DNA from: Gemmatimonadota bacterium
GTDB lineage: Bacteria > Gemmatimonadota > Gemmatimonadetes > Longimicrobiales > Gaopeijiaceae
Assembly: GCA_009840215.1 (NCBI GenBank)
Contig: VXOC01000085.1
Location: 1 to 64,000, forward strand
DNA: 64,000 bases
Direction of reading: 5' to 3'
Positions 27,391 to 36,149 of this stretch are shown one piece after another. Position 1 is the first letter of the stretch. Every line of letters begins with the position of its first letter. Made by a program: the position numbers and the translations under genes. The notes under the pieces are model-generated. The model was not told the DNA's origin. It saw only the letters and a list, made by a program, of their open reading frames with translations, and did not search any database.

Positions 27391-27900
27391 CTATCCCTTC
27401 TTCTTCGGAATGATCTTGACCGGCACCGAGATCTTCTCGGTCTGCGCCGGGAGGCAGACCCGGTTGGTGCACGCCTGGTAGCGGGCGCGGACCTCCATCT
27501 CGCTGACGTCGGAGCCCGCCTCGACCGACACCTGCACCGGCACCGTGTACGAGACCTTGCCCTCGTGCATCTCGACCTGCATCTGGAAGTTCTGGTCGAA
27601 CTTCACCTTGGGCTTGGTGCCCTCGACCTTGCCGGCCAGGGTGAACGGCTGATCCGCGCTCAGCGAGATCTTGCTCGGCACGGGGCCGCCCTCGCCCTGC
27701 GTGATCGAATAGATGTACCAGCCCGCGTCGATCGTCGCCTTCACGGATACGGTGATCTTCGCACCCGGCGCGAGGCTTTGCTCTTCGATCTCCGCGCTCC
27801 AGTGGACCGGATCCTGGGCCTGGGCGCTGCCCGTCACGAGCGCTGTCGAGACCGCCAGCGCCGGGAACAGCGCCGCCAGCGATATAGTTTTCGATATCAT
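27391..27900 (-). CDS. Separate DsbD N-terminal (alpha) domain protein
   Basis: 169 aa from ATG 27900, giving a clean signal peptide (AALFPALAVSTALVTGSAQAQ). The mature part is the Ig-like alpha domain of DsbD: HWSAEIEEQSLAPGAKITVS, GWYIYSITQGEGGPVPSKIS, and the redox pair in YQACTNRVCLPAQTEKISVP. In canonical DsbD this domain receives electrons from the C-terminal domain and hands them to substrates. As a free periplasmic protein it could diffuse to several clients. It lies between the redoxin gene and dsbD in one operon. A 21-bp tandem repeat precedes it. Confidence 0.85.
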   Translation of the reverse strand: MISKTISLAALFPALAVSTALVTGSAQAQDPVHWSAEIEEQSLAPGAKITVSVKATIDAGWYIYSITQGEGGPVPSKISLSADQPFTLAGKVEGTKPKVKFDQNFQMQVEMHEGKVSYTVPVQVSVEAGSDVSEMEVRARYQACTNRVCLPAQTEKISVPVKIIPKKKG

Positions 27901-27913
27901 TTCGCGTCTCCCG

Positions 27914-27955
27914 TATGGTTTCCCATATGACCCATATGGTTTCCTGTATGAATCA
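27914..27955. repeat. 21-bp tandem repeat upstream of the DsbD alpha-domain gene
   Basis: Two adjacent 21-bp units beginning TATGGTTTCC (27914-27934 and 27935-27955), with 17 of 21 bases the same. They lie in the short gap between the redoxin stop and the alpha-domain start. A second regulator-binding site or mRNA element inside the operon is possible; the repeat also creates an in-frame upstream ATG at 27966, probably unused. Confidence 0.4.
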
Positions 27956-27969
27956 TGTGATTTCATGCA

Positions 27970-29370
27970 TCATTCGATCCCGAACCTCTTCAGTTCCTCG
28001 CGGAAGATCGGGATCGAGACGCCGAACTTCGAGAAGGCGCTCGCGATCCTGCCCTCCGGATCGATGATGTAGTGCTTGCCGTCGTAGGCGTTGTAGTTCT
28101 CGTAGACCTCGGGCATCGACAGGTAGCTGTAGCCGTTCTCGTCGAGGACGCCGCTCGCGTCGCTCACGATGGGGTGCGTGATCCCGTTGTATTCGACGAG
28201 GCGCCGCACCGTCTCCATCTCGTCGTAGGTCACCGTGAGGACGGTCAGCCCCTTGTCGTTCAGCTCGCGGTGGAGCTGCTCGACGTGGGGCATCTCGACC
28301 CGGCAGCCCGCGCACGAGTATCCCCAGAAGATCATCAGCACGGCCTTGTTCTCGGCTGCCAGCTCGGAGAGCGTGATCGTGCCGCCGAGCGACGATTCCA
28401 GGGTGAAGTCGGGGGCCGGGGTGCCGATGGGCAGATCGGCGTACTTGCCGCTCGAGAGCCCGTGGTCGGGATCGACCGTCCGGCACTCGGTGCCCTCCGG
28501 CGGGTTGAAGGCGAAGTCGGCCGGATCGGCCTTGCCGCCCTCGCGGATTTCGGTGACCAGGTGTTCGGTGTTTGCCGTCGTCCACACGCTGCCGCCCTCG
28601 CCCTCGGTGGTGGTCACGATCTTGCGCGTGAACCCGTCCTCACCGATGTAGAGACGGCTCTTGTAGAGCGGATCGTCGTCGGGGTAGTTGTAGGCGATCT
28701 TGTAGTGCCAGTCGATCACGTCCACCGGGACCCCGTCGACCTCGTCCTTCCCGACGTAGTCCACCGAGCGCAGCCCCGGGTCCTCCAGGCGCCACTTCGT
28801 GGACCAGTGCCCGGGGACCGCCGAACGGATCAGCCACGGCCCGAAGTCGAAGAAGCTCCAGTGGATGGTATTGAAGCTGTCGACCTCGCGCATCCTGTCC
28901 GGGGGGCCCATCTCGGCGGTGGTACAGTACGGGGCGGGCGAACCCTCGGTGGTCCTGATGCTCCACTTCGTCTCGCCGCCGGAGGCCAGGACGTGGGTGC
29001 TCTTCGACTCCCTGCGCATGAGCGTGGGGTCGTCCGGACCGGTCGGCCCTTCGTACGCGAAGCGGCTCTCGGCGGTGATGTGGAAGAGGTTGGGACGCGC
29101 CAGGCGAAGGACGGTCGTTTCGGCCTGCTCGGTGGACCCCGAGGACCCCTTCATCTCGTAGACCGCGTGGAGGGACTGGCTGTTGGCGAAGGATTCGTCG
29201 CTGGCTTCGAGAACGGCCACCGCCCTGGAATCGATGCGTGGATCGCCGGGTTCGCCGGTGCCCGTGACGGTGGCGGTCCCGCCGTAGCGGAGGCCCAGGA
29301 CGACCGCCAGTGCGCCCAAAGCCACGATAAGGAACGCACTTCGGGTGGTTCTGCGGGCCAGGTCGGACAT
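27970..29370 (-). CDS. LolA-like domain fused to a TlpA/AhpC-type redoxin
   Basis: 466 aa from ATG 29370, which has AGGAG upstream (ATG 29400 is also in frame). An N-terminal membrane helix (SAFLIVALGALAVVLGLRYG) is followed by ~250 residues like DUF2092/LolA-type proteins (VLEASDESFANSQSLHAVYE; beta-rich with many Trp), then a redoxin domain starting PIGTPAPDFTLESSLGGTIT with Cys353 and Cys356 in FWGYSCAGCRVEMPHVEQL. This resembles periplasmic redoxins that pair a lipid- or lipoprotein-binding fold with a thiol function. It heads the operon with the alpha-domain protein and dsbD, so it is a likely direct client or partner of DsbD. Confidence 0.8.
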   Translation of the reverse strand: MSDLARRTTRSAFLIVALGALAVVLGLRYGGTATVTGTGEPGDPRIDSRAVAVLEASDESFANSQSLHAVYEMKGSSGSTEQAETTVLRLARPNLFHITAESRFAYEGPTGPDDPTLMRRESKSTHVLASGGETKWSIRTTEGSPAPYCTTAEMGPPDRMREVDSFNTIHWSFFDFGPWLIRSAVPGHWSTKWRLEDPGLRSVDYVGKDEVDGVPVDVIDWHYKIAYNYPDDDPLYKSRLYIGEDGFTRKIVTTTEGEGGSVWTTANTEHLVTEIREGGKADPADFAFNPPEGTECRTVDPDHGLSSGKYADLPIGTPAPDFTLESSLGGTITLSELAAENKAVLMIFWGYSCAGCRVEMPHVEQLHRELNDKGLTVLTVTYDEMETVRRLVEYNGITHPIVSDASGVLDENGYSYLSMPEVYENYNAYDGKHYIIDPEGRIASAFSKFGVSIPIFREELKRFGIE

Positions 29371-29485
29371 CACTCTGCTCCTGATTCGGGTCCGGGACAT
29401 TCCGCCTACAGATTAGCCGATGGGGCGGATGTGGGGCAAGGTTGAGAGCAGGACAAACCGTGCTGATGCACCCTGTCGAATGCGG

Positions 29486-31999
29486 TCACCCCGAACCAGA
29501 CTCCAGAATCGCGTCGATCCTCGCGACGATATCCGCAAGATGCGCCCCCGTCACCCGATCCCCACCACCCCGATTCACCCGGCTCGACACCCCGTCCCTC
29601 AGCGAACGCAACTGCTCCCGGACCAGCGGCCGAATGTCCGACGTGCTCACGTCCTGCGTAACCGGCCCAAACGGGAACGTCGGCGGCTCCTCCGTCATCA
29701 GCGACTCCATGCGCTCCAGGTAGGCCCGCTGCAGCGCCCGCCGGTACGGACCGATCTCGGAAACCCGCGCGAGATCCTCCCACACCGCCGCCCGCACATC
29801 GTCCAGAAACTCGGCAAGCGGATAGGCGTCCTCGGGCTGGGTGACCTCAAGCTCCGCCAGCGCCGACATCCGCGACGTGGAAAGCAGCTGGTTCAGTACC
29901 GAGGCCTGCAGCCGCGAGATGTTCGCAACACTCGCCCCGTTCGGACCGATTTTCTCCAGAATCGCGGGATCGTTCAGCCATGTCGGCGCGGTGAAGGCCT
30001 CGCGCGCAAGCCATTCCATCGCCCGCTTCTGTTCAGCCCGCGGCAGCCCGTCGAACACCGCCCCGTCCTGATCGGCGGTCTTCAGATCCACATGCACACC
30101 CCCCACCAGCGTCACGATGTGCCGCACGTACCGTGTCCACTGCGTGACCGCCTCGCCGTAGATCTCCGCCAGATCGCTGTAGTCCTCACCCGGCTTCGTG
30201 GTCCACGCGACCAGGTTGGGCACGATGCGGCGAAGGTTGTTCATGCCGTAGGTGTTGGCGCGCACAAGGTCGTCGCCCATGTCCTCGGTTTGTGCGCGCG
30301 GGTCGGTCACCCCGAGTCCGCCCGGCAGGAACTTGTACATGCGGTCGTGGGCGCGGGCGACGATCCACTGGTTGAGTGTGGGGATCTCGTCCTCGGGCGT
30401 TTCGGCGCCGGGGATCACCCGGTACCCCCAGTTCACAGAGTGGTGGTCGTAGACCCCGATCCGCCTCAGGAAGTCCTTCGGCTCGAGCCCGTCCTCCGGC
30501 TGCGCGATGTAGTTCTGGCGCGCGTAGTCCATGATCGTCGGCGCCACGCCCATCTTGCTGGCGAAGCTCTGCGAACGCAGCGAATCGACGGGGTACGACG
30601 AACTGGCCACCATGTTGTGCGGCAGCCCGATCGCGTGCCCGACCTCGTGGGTGATGACCTGCTCCATCGCCTCTTCCATCAGCTCGTCGGTGAGCGGGAG
30701 CTGGCGCGCGTCGGGGTTGGCGGCGCCGGTCTGCACCATCATCCAGTTGCGGTAGGAGCGCATGTGGTTGTGGAACCAGACGATGTCGGACTCGATGATC
30801 TCGCCGGTGCGCGGATCCGACGTGCTCGGCCCCACCGCGTTCCGCACCTCGCTGGCCGACCAGCGCGCCACCGAGTACCGCACGTCCTCGGGGTCCCAGT
30901 CCGGGTCCTCCTCCTTCGACGGGGCCTCGCGGGCGACGATCGCGTTGCTGAACCCGGCGGTCTCGAAGGCGGCCTGCCAGTTCTCGATCCCGCGCTTGAC
31001 CGCGTCCACGTAGCGCTCCGGGGTGGCCGGGTCGACGTAATAGATGATCGGGTCAACGGGGTCGACGACTTCGCCGCGCGCGTACGCCTCCGGGTCGGAG
31101 GGCTCCATGCGCCAGCGGCGGATGAAGGTCTCGGTGGCGGCCTTCTGCTCGTTCAGCCCGTAATTGATTCGGCTGACGGTAAAGTAGCCGAGGCGCGGGT
31201 CCGAGTAGCGGGGACGCATGGGTTCGGCCGGCAGTAGCACGAGTGACTGGTTCATCTCCAGCGACACCGTGTTGGTTTGCGCGTCGTTGGGTGGCGCTCC
31301 CGCGTCGTAGGTCAGCGTGTGCCGCACGTTGATGTTGAGCGGATAGCTCCGCACACGGCTGATGAAGCTGCGGTCGGCGTCGAGGCGGCGGACCTGGTAG
31401 TCGCGGCGCTGGAAGGAGCTGAGGCCCGAGATGGAGGGCGTGTCGCCGCCGAAGAAGTCGGTGACGTCGATGACCGAGCTGGCCGAATCGGGGCCGCGTG
31501 CCTCGACCTCCCAGGACTCGAGGATCGGCGCGAAGTAGTTCGCCTCGACGGAAGCCGCGATGGCGAGGGTGTCGTCGGCGACGGCCGTGCCGTAGTGCTT
31601 GCGCAGCATGATGCGGTCACCGCGCCGTTCGAAGCGGAGCATCTGGCGGTTGACGGCGGACCCGGCGGGGGTGAAGCCGCCCATGCCGTCCATCTTGCCG
31701 GCGATGCGGCTGATGAGGAGGAGGTCGCGGCCGAGCAAAGAGTCGGGGATCTCGAAGAGGTAGTCCTCGTCCTTCTTGTGGACGGTGAAGAGGCCCTCGT
31801 CGGACTCGGCGTCCTTGATGACGTCTTCGTAGGTGGTTTGCTGGGACTCGTCCTGGCCGGGGGAGCCGGGGCGGTCGGGTGTGTCCTCGCCGGGGGAAGG
31901 GGTGGGGGTGGCGGGAGCGGCGTTGGTGGTGGCGCGTCCGCCGCATGCCGCGGCCAGGGCGATGGAGAGGACGGCGGTCCAGGTGCGGAAGTGGTTCAT
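29486..31999 (-). CDS. Lipoprotein zinc-dependent metalloprotease (DUF4953/DUF5117-type)
   Basis: 837 aa. A lipobox (LSIALAAACGG) follows the signal. The large N-terminal part has features of the DUF5118/DUF5117 region (FTVHKKDEDYLFEIPDSLLG, then RDLLLISRIAGKMDGMGGFT), and the catalytic region holds HEVGHAIGLPH at 451-461, a HExxHxxxxxH site, then a Met-turn-like TIMDYARQNY. The family is common in Bacteroidota and Gemmatimonadota and is thought to be secreted or surface-held. It is transcribed in the same direction as, and upstream of, the DsbD operon with an 86-115 bp gap. Substrate unknown. Confidence 0.9.
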   Translation of the reverse strand: MNHFRTWTAVLSIALAAACGGRATTNAAPATPTPSPGEDTPDRPGSPGQDESQQTTYEDVIKDAESDEGLFTVHKKDEDYLFEIPDSLLGRDLLLISRIAGKMDGMGGFTPAGSAVNRQMLRFERRGDRIMLRKHYGTAVADDTLAIAASVEANYFAPILESWEVEARGPDSASSVIDVTDFFGGDTPSISGLSSFQRRDYQVRRLDADRSFISRVRSYPLNINVRHTLTYDAGAPPNDAQTNTVSLEMNQSLVLLPAEPMRPRYSDPRLGYFTVSRINYGLNEQKAATETFIRRWRMEPSDPEAYARGEVVDPVDPIIYYVDPATPERYVDAVKRGIENWQAAFETAGFSNAIVAREAPSKEEDPDWDPEDVRYSVARWSASEVRNAVGPSTSDPRTGEIIESDIVWFHNHMRSYRNWMMVQTGAANPDARQLPLTDELMEEAMEQVITHEVGHAIGLPHNMVASSSYPVDSLRSQSFASKMGVAPTIMDYARQNYIAQPEDGLEPKDFLRRIGVYDHHSVNWGYRVIPGAETPEDEIPTLNQWIVARAHDRMYKFLPGGLGVTDPRAQTEDMGDDLVRANTYGMNNLRRIVPNLVAWTTKPGEDYSDLAEIYGEAVTQWTRYVRHIVTLVGGVHVDLKTADQDGAVFDGLPRAEQKRAMEWLAREAFTAPTWLNDPAILEKIGPNGASVANISRLQASVLNQLLSTSRMSALAELEVTQPEDAYPLAEFLDDVRAAVWEDLARVSEIGPYRRALQRAYLERMESLMTEEPPTFPFGPVTQDVSTSDIRPLVREQLRSLRDGVSSRVNRGGGDRVTGAHLADIVARIDAILESGSG

Positions 32000-32188
32000 T
32001 GTCGGTCTCGGGGCTCCTCGTGGGCTTCGGTTTCCAGAGGTTCAACATGCAGCCGATCCGCCTGCGGTGAAACCTCGTCGGGGGCGCGGGCAACCTTTCG
32101 ACGGGCGTTGGAGTTGCGATAGGTTGCCTTGGAACGGGTCGCGGTAATGCCGCTGCATTCGACCATAGACTCCTGAAGGATCCTGAAA

Positions 32189-32719
32189 ATGCCAAGACTG
32201 CTCGCACTCGGTCTCGCCGCCTCGCTGTTGTCCATTGCCTGGTTGCTCAACCCACCCGGCGACAATCCCCCCGCCACCCACATCTCCGCCGCCGACATCC
32301 TCGCCACGATCGAGAACGCCCCGGCCGGACGCGTCAGTGACCAGCAGATCCGGCACATCGACGCGGGTGGGCACAATGTGGGCGTGGGCGTCGTGCAGCG
32401 TCCGCCCAGCACATCGCTCGGTGCGATTCAGCACCACAAGCAGACCGAGGTCTACTACGTGGTGTCGGGGCAGGGCACGATGGTGACGGGTGGGGAGCTC
32501 ACGAACGGGCGTGAGCTTGACCCGGACGGTGTGGTGGTACGCACGCTCACAGGGCCGAGTGCGGTGGGGGGGATCGAGGGTGGCGAGAGCCGGGAGGTGG
32601 GGCCGGGGGACATGGTGATCGTTCCGGCGGGGTCGCCGCACGGGTTCAGCGAGATCACCGAGACGATCACCTATATCGTGGTGCGGGTGGATCCGGAGCG
32701 GTTGGTGGAGTTGAAGTAG
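32189..32719 (+). CDS. Exported cupin-domain protein
   Basis: 176 aa with an N-terminal hydrophobic segment (LLALGLAASLLSIAWLL). A single cupin barrel follows: IQHHKQTEVYYVVSGQGTMV is motif 1 (two His and Glu as metal ligands) and GDMVIVPAGSPHGFSEITET is motif 2 with a His ligand. Periplasmic cupins of this kind may be sugar or small-molecule enzymes or sensors; no specific reaction can be assigned. It is divergent from the metalloprotease, with a 189-bp gap that holds both promoters. Confidence 0.85.
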   Translation: MPRLLALGLAASLLSIAWLLNPPGDNPPATHISAADILATIENAPAGRVSDQQIRHIDAGGHNVGVGVVQRPPSTSLGAIQHHKQTEVYYVVSGQGTMVTGGELTNGRELDPDGVVVRTLTGPSAVGGIEGGESREVGPGDMVIVPAGSPHGFSEITETITYIVVRVDPERLVELK

Positions 32720-32811
32720 GGGATGGTCACGGCACCCGGGGCGCTGCCAGGCGGTTCTTCGGCTCATGACCACCGACCGCAGTGACTCGCGCTCCGAAAT
32801 GTCAAGTGTAC

Positions 32812-32826
32812 TTTCCATATTGGAAA
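32812..32826. promoter_or_regulatory. 15-bp palindrome, candidate operator
   Basis: TTTCCA, TAT, TGGAAA: a perfect 6-bp inverted repeat in the gap before the M56 gene, in an AT-rich context. The position suits a dimeric repressor; the regulator is not identified. Confidence 0.4.
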
Positions 32827-32921
32827 TCACAGTTGTCATTTATCGAAACCTGATCCAAGTGGTGAGAGTCGCCCGACGCCCTTTGCCCACCTGTAGCCGA
32901 GATCGGCTACGAAGATTGTCG

Positions 32922-32950
32922 TTGATAACACGCACCTCGGGCTCTACTAT
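32922..32950 (+). promoter_or_regulatory. Sigma-70-like promoter for the M56 gene
   Basis: TTGATA (32922-32927), a 17-bp spacer and TACTAT (32945-32950) fit the housekeeping consensus well and face the M56 gene. A TAGCCGA/TCGGCTA inverted repeat sits just upstream. The leader to ATG 33138 would be about 180 nt. Confidence 0.5.
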
Positions 32951-33137
32951 ATACGAGAACCTTCGTGACCGGTGAGGGGTACAACTGGAAGTGGCCACCG
33001 GAAGAAGCCACGAACGACGGGGCAAATGGAAGAGACAGTGGAATGACCGGCAAGCGACAGAAGCGGGAACCGAGCGGCATCACCGGCTGCGGACTCGACA
33101 CCACGAGTGTGCTGCGGCGAAAGAGGGCGACGCGGTC

Positions 33138-34682
33138 ATGATCGCCTGGATGGTGTATGCGGTGCTGGTCGGCGGGACCGTCGCGATTGGCGGATGGGCG
33201 TTGGAGCGATTGGCGGCCTCCGCGGGATGGCCGCGCCGGTTCGCCTGGCTCGCGGCGTTGACCCTGGCGGTGGCTGTCCCTCTGACTGGACGGACTCGCG
33301 CGGCGGTTGCGCCGCCGGTGCAGGAGGCCACAACGGCCGTCGTGTCGCTGGTCAGCGGGGCACCAGTGGCGGATGGTCGGAGCGTGGTTGCGCCCGTTCC
33401 TGGCCCCGGGGTCGCGAATTCGGGAAGGATCGCGGCTCTTGCATGGGGAACCGCGTCCTTGGCGGCCTTTTTCGTTCTCGGCTGCGTGCTGCTGGTCGTG
33501 GCCTGGAGGCGACGCCGCTGGGAGCGGACAAGGGTGGCCGGAACGCCGGTCTACGTCTCCCGCCGCTTCGGCCCGGCTCTGGTCGGCGTCGCCAGAGCGA
33601 AGGTGGTCGTCCCCGCATGGGTGTCGGAGCTTGAGCCGGGTGCCCGGGACGCGATCATCCGGCACGAGGAGGAACATGCGCGTGCGCGGGACCACATCGC
33701 GCTGCTCTACGGCGGCGTCGCCGCGGCGGTGTTCCCGTGGAGTCCGGCGATCTGGTGGATGTGCCGGCGGCTTCGCGCCGCAGTGGAAATGGACTGCGAT
33801 GAACGGGTCCTGGCGTCGGGGATCGGAGTCGCCGATTACGGCACGGTCCTCCTGAACGCGGGAACCCGGTCCCGTGGCTGGTGGGGATTCGCCCCCGCGA
33901 TGGGGAAATCCAGGAGCCTGCTTGAAAGGAGATTGAAGACGATGAGTGAGAAACAACAGAAGCTGGGTGCGGGCCGCGCGGCCATGCTCGCCTGCGTGGC
34001 GCTGGGCTCGCTGGTGACGGCGTGCGACGCGCGGTTGCCGACGGAAATCGGCGACGTGGTCGACGAGGCGATCGAGGTTCAGGCGCGGGAGTTCCGGGGC
34101 GGCACACTTGCCAGATGGGCCCAGGACTCCTACGACGGCTATCTGGCGAAATGGTTCGTCTCGGACCCGGCTCCGCTGGTGTTGGTGGACGATGTCCGTA
34201 CCGAGCGCTACGAGGATCTGCCGGAATCGGTCCGGCTCTGGTCGGAGAGCGGCCTCAGGAGGGACGGGCTGGTGGACCGCGTCGAAGTGATCGGTGGTTC
34301 GAGGTCCCTGGAACTTTACGGCGAGGAAGGCGCCAGCGGCGCCATCCGGATCTTCACGAAGGGCCGGTCGGTGGAGGAGGAGATCGTCGAAGCCGTGGCC
34401 GAAAGTCCGAAGGAATCCGACCGGGACAATCTGTGGGGGGGCAAGTTCTCGGGGATGACCGGGTCGCGCCCCTTTCCTCTCATCATCATCGATGGCGTCC
34501 GGGTGACGGTCCACGCGGACACCCTCGACGAGGACGGCAATCCAGCGCCGTGGCCGGATCCAACGCCGATGCCGGATCCCAGGGACATCGAAAGACTCAA
34601 GGTGATCAAGGGTGCTGCGGCGGTAATGCTCTATGGAAAAGAGGCCGCCGGTGGGGTGATCCTGATCTACTTGAAGAAGTGA
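33138..34682 (+). CDS. M56 (BlaR1-like) membrane metallopeptidase with two C-terminal plug-like repeats
   Basis: 514 aa from ATG 33138; the frame is open upstream but reads as basic non-conserved sequence. The N-terminal membrane domain carries HEEEH at 176-180 (IIRHEEEHARARDHIALLYG) with the third-ligand region AAVEMDCDERVLASG, as in BlaR1/MecR1 sensors. After a further hydrophobic/Cys segment (AMLACVALGSLVTACDARLP) come two copies of a motif typical of TonB-receptor plug domains: IDRVEVI-like then LYGEEGASGAIRIFTKG, and IERLKVIKGAAAVMLYGKEA followed by AGGVILIYLKK. No BlaI repressor gene lies next to it. Probably a membrane signalling or processing protease. Confidence 0.82.
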   Translation: MIAWMVYAVLVGGTVAIGGWALERLAASAGWPRRFAWLAALTLAVAVPLTGRTRAAVAPPVQEATTAVVSLVSGAPVADGRSVVAPVPGPGVANSGRIAALAWGTASLAAFFVLGCVLLVVAWRRRRWERTRVAGTPVYVSRRFGPALVGVARAKVVVPAWVSELEPGARDAIIRHEEEHARARDHIALLYGGVAAAVFPWSPAIWWMCRRLRAAVEMDCDERVLASGIGVADYGTVLLNAGTRSRGWWGFAPAMGKSRSLLERRLKTMSEKQQKLGAGRAAMLACVALGSLVTACDARLPTEIGDVVDEAIEVQAREFRGGTLARWAQDSYDGYLAKWFVSDPAPLVLVDDVRTERYEDLPESVRLWSESGLRRDGLVDRVEVIGGSRSLELYGEEGASGAIRIFTKGRSVEEEIVEAVAESPKESDRDNLWGGKFSGMTGSRPFPLIIIDGVRVTVHADTLDEDGNPAPWPDPTPMPDPRDIERLKVIKGAAAVMLYGKEAAGGVILIYLKK

Positions 34683-34840
34683 TGCGGGTAGCGGGCTTGG
34701 GACCCGGATTTGTCGCGGCGACAGGGGATGGGGAAGAGTCCACGGGGAGGGAGACCAAACGCGCCGGATTTCGGATGTCCCGTACCGTGGTTGGCCATGT
34801 GATCCGGCGTCCCTGACCGGCTTCGGCCACCTGCCGCTAT

Positions 34841-36115
34841 CTACCCGTTCGGCGGTTTCGCCGGAACCGTCCGCATCGCGGGAACGGACTCCACGGTCCT
34901 GGAGCGGTCCATCTCACGCGTCCGCATCTCCATCAGCATGTCGCCCACCTTGGCAATCAGGTGTCCCCCCCGGTCCCCGATGCTGCGAATGACCCCCTTC
35001 TCGTCGAGCACATAGATCGTCGGCCAGGTCGTCACCCCCCAGGCCGTTGCGATCGGCCCGCTCGTGTTCGACTCGGCGTGGCCGTCCCACCAGGTGCGGT
35101 ACGCCGGCGCCTTCCCGCTGGCCTTCGCGCTGCGGATCGTCTCGACATCGGCGTCGCTGTTGATCCCCAGCAGAACGACCGGATCGCCCTCGAACTGTTC
35201 CACGATGAAATGGTGAAACGGATACTCCCCAACACACGGCCCGCACCATTCCCCGGAGAAGATCAAAACGACGATGTTGCCCCGGTAGTCCTCCAGCCCG
35301 AACTCCACCCCCTCGGTGTCCTTCCCGACGATGTTCGGCGCCACCCTGCCCGGCGTAAAGGAAGCCACCCTGTACCTGTGCTCCGCCAGCGCCCCGGCGA
35401 TCTCGGGGTTATTCGCCTCGACCTCGTCGAAGTAGGCGTCCACGCGCGCGAACTGCCCGTCGCTGATCCGGCCTCGCCTGAGCCGGTTGGCGAAGAGCGA
35501 GAAGTGGTGTTCGGACTCCGCCTCGAAATCGGCCTGGGTCTCGGGCAGCTCGAGCATGGCGTCGAGTGAAGCCAGGATGCCGTCGATCTGAGCGTCCGAG
35601 AACGGCTCGCCATCGGCGCTGAACCAGCTGCGATAGCTGTAGTTGGAGACCTTGGACGCGAAGGCGGGGACCTTCTCAGACGGACCGGCGTAGCGTTCGA
35701 GCGCCGCCATGTTGGTTTCGACCACCTCGGCGCGCTCCGGGTGCTCTTCCGCGAACGCCGCCACATATGCCGTGACCGCCTTCCGCTGCTCCAGAGTGAT
35801 CCAGGGACTGGCGAAGCGGCGGATGAAGTTCCAGATGTGGAGCGGGGCCTCGCGGTCGAAACGGGCGAGGGTCGGCCGCGCCGTCAGTGCCTCGTCCAGC
35901 GCGGACATCAGCGCCTCGAAGCGCTCGTCGTCGAGGGGTTCGCCGCCGGTGTCGTAGTCGCCGAGGGGCGGGAACCAGACTTCGGTGGCCGCGACGGGGA
36001 CGTTGATCGGTGGGTGATCCCGGTCCGCCGCCGTGCCGCCACGCGCGTCGGCGATGACGAAGCCCAGTGCGAAACAAACGATCGCCCCTGCGGCGAAGGC
36101 CAACGTCTTCTTCAC
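34841..36115 (-). CDS. Membrane-anchored TlpA-like thioredoxin protein, paralogue 5
   Basis: 424 aa from GTG 36115, preceded by GAGAGGGGC; the longer frame from 36217 is Arg-rich and has no support. Anchor (LAFAAGAIVCFALGFVIADA), two helical repeats, and a thioredoxin domain with WCGPCVGEYPFHHF at 290 onwards. The usual TWWDGHSQPDA is shortened to TWWDGHAESNT. It is the last gene of the second block (5, 6, 7), all on the minus strand. The tail is basic/neutral, unlike the acidic tails of block one. Confidence 0.83.
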   Translation of the reverse strand: MKKTLAFAAGAIVCFALGFVIADARGGTAADRDHPPINVPVAATEVWFPPLGDYDTGGEPLDDERFEALMSALDEALTARPTLARFDREAPLHIWNFIRRFASPWITLEQRKAVTAYVAAFAEEHPERAEVVETNMAALERYAGPSEKVPAFASKVSNYSYRSWFSADGEPFSDAQIDGILASLDAMLELPETQADFEAESEHHFSLFANRLRRGRISDGQFARVDAYFDEVEANNPEIAGALAEHRYRVASFTPGRVAPNIVGKDTEGVEFGLEDYRGNIVVLIFSGEWCGPCVGEYPFHHFIVEQFEGDPVVLLGINSDADVETIRSAKASGKAPAYRTWWDGHAESNTSGPIATAWGVTTWPTIYVLDEKGVIRSIGDRGGHLIAKVGDMLMEMRTREMDRSRTVESVPAMRTVPAKPPNG

Positions 36116-36149
36116 GGCATGCCCCTCTCGCGTGATGCGTACACGGCGG

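Larger units (their letters stand above)
32720..33137. other. 418-bp gap before the M56 peptidase gene
   Basis: No convincing coding region, and in particular no BlaI/MecI-type repressor, the usual neighbour of M56 genes. The stretch is AT-richer and contains two inverted repeats and a good promoter (separate entries), plus TAGCCGA / TCGGCTA (32894-32909). Confidence 0.5.

Noticed and set aside
25978-27930. 650-codon plus-strand frame opposite dsbD and the alpha-domain gene
   Set aside because: Antisense to two well-recognised proteins; composition Arg/His/Gln-rich with no domain.
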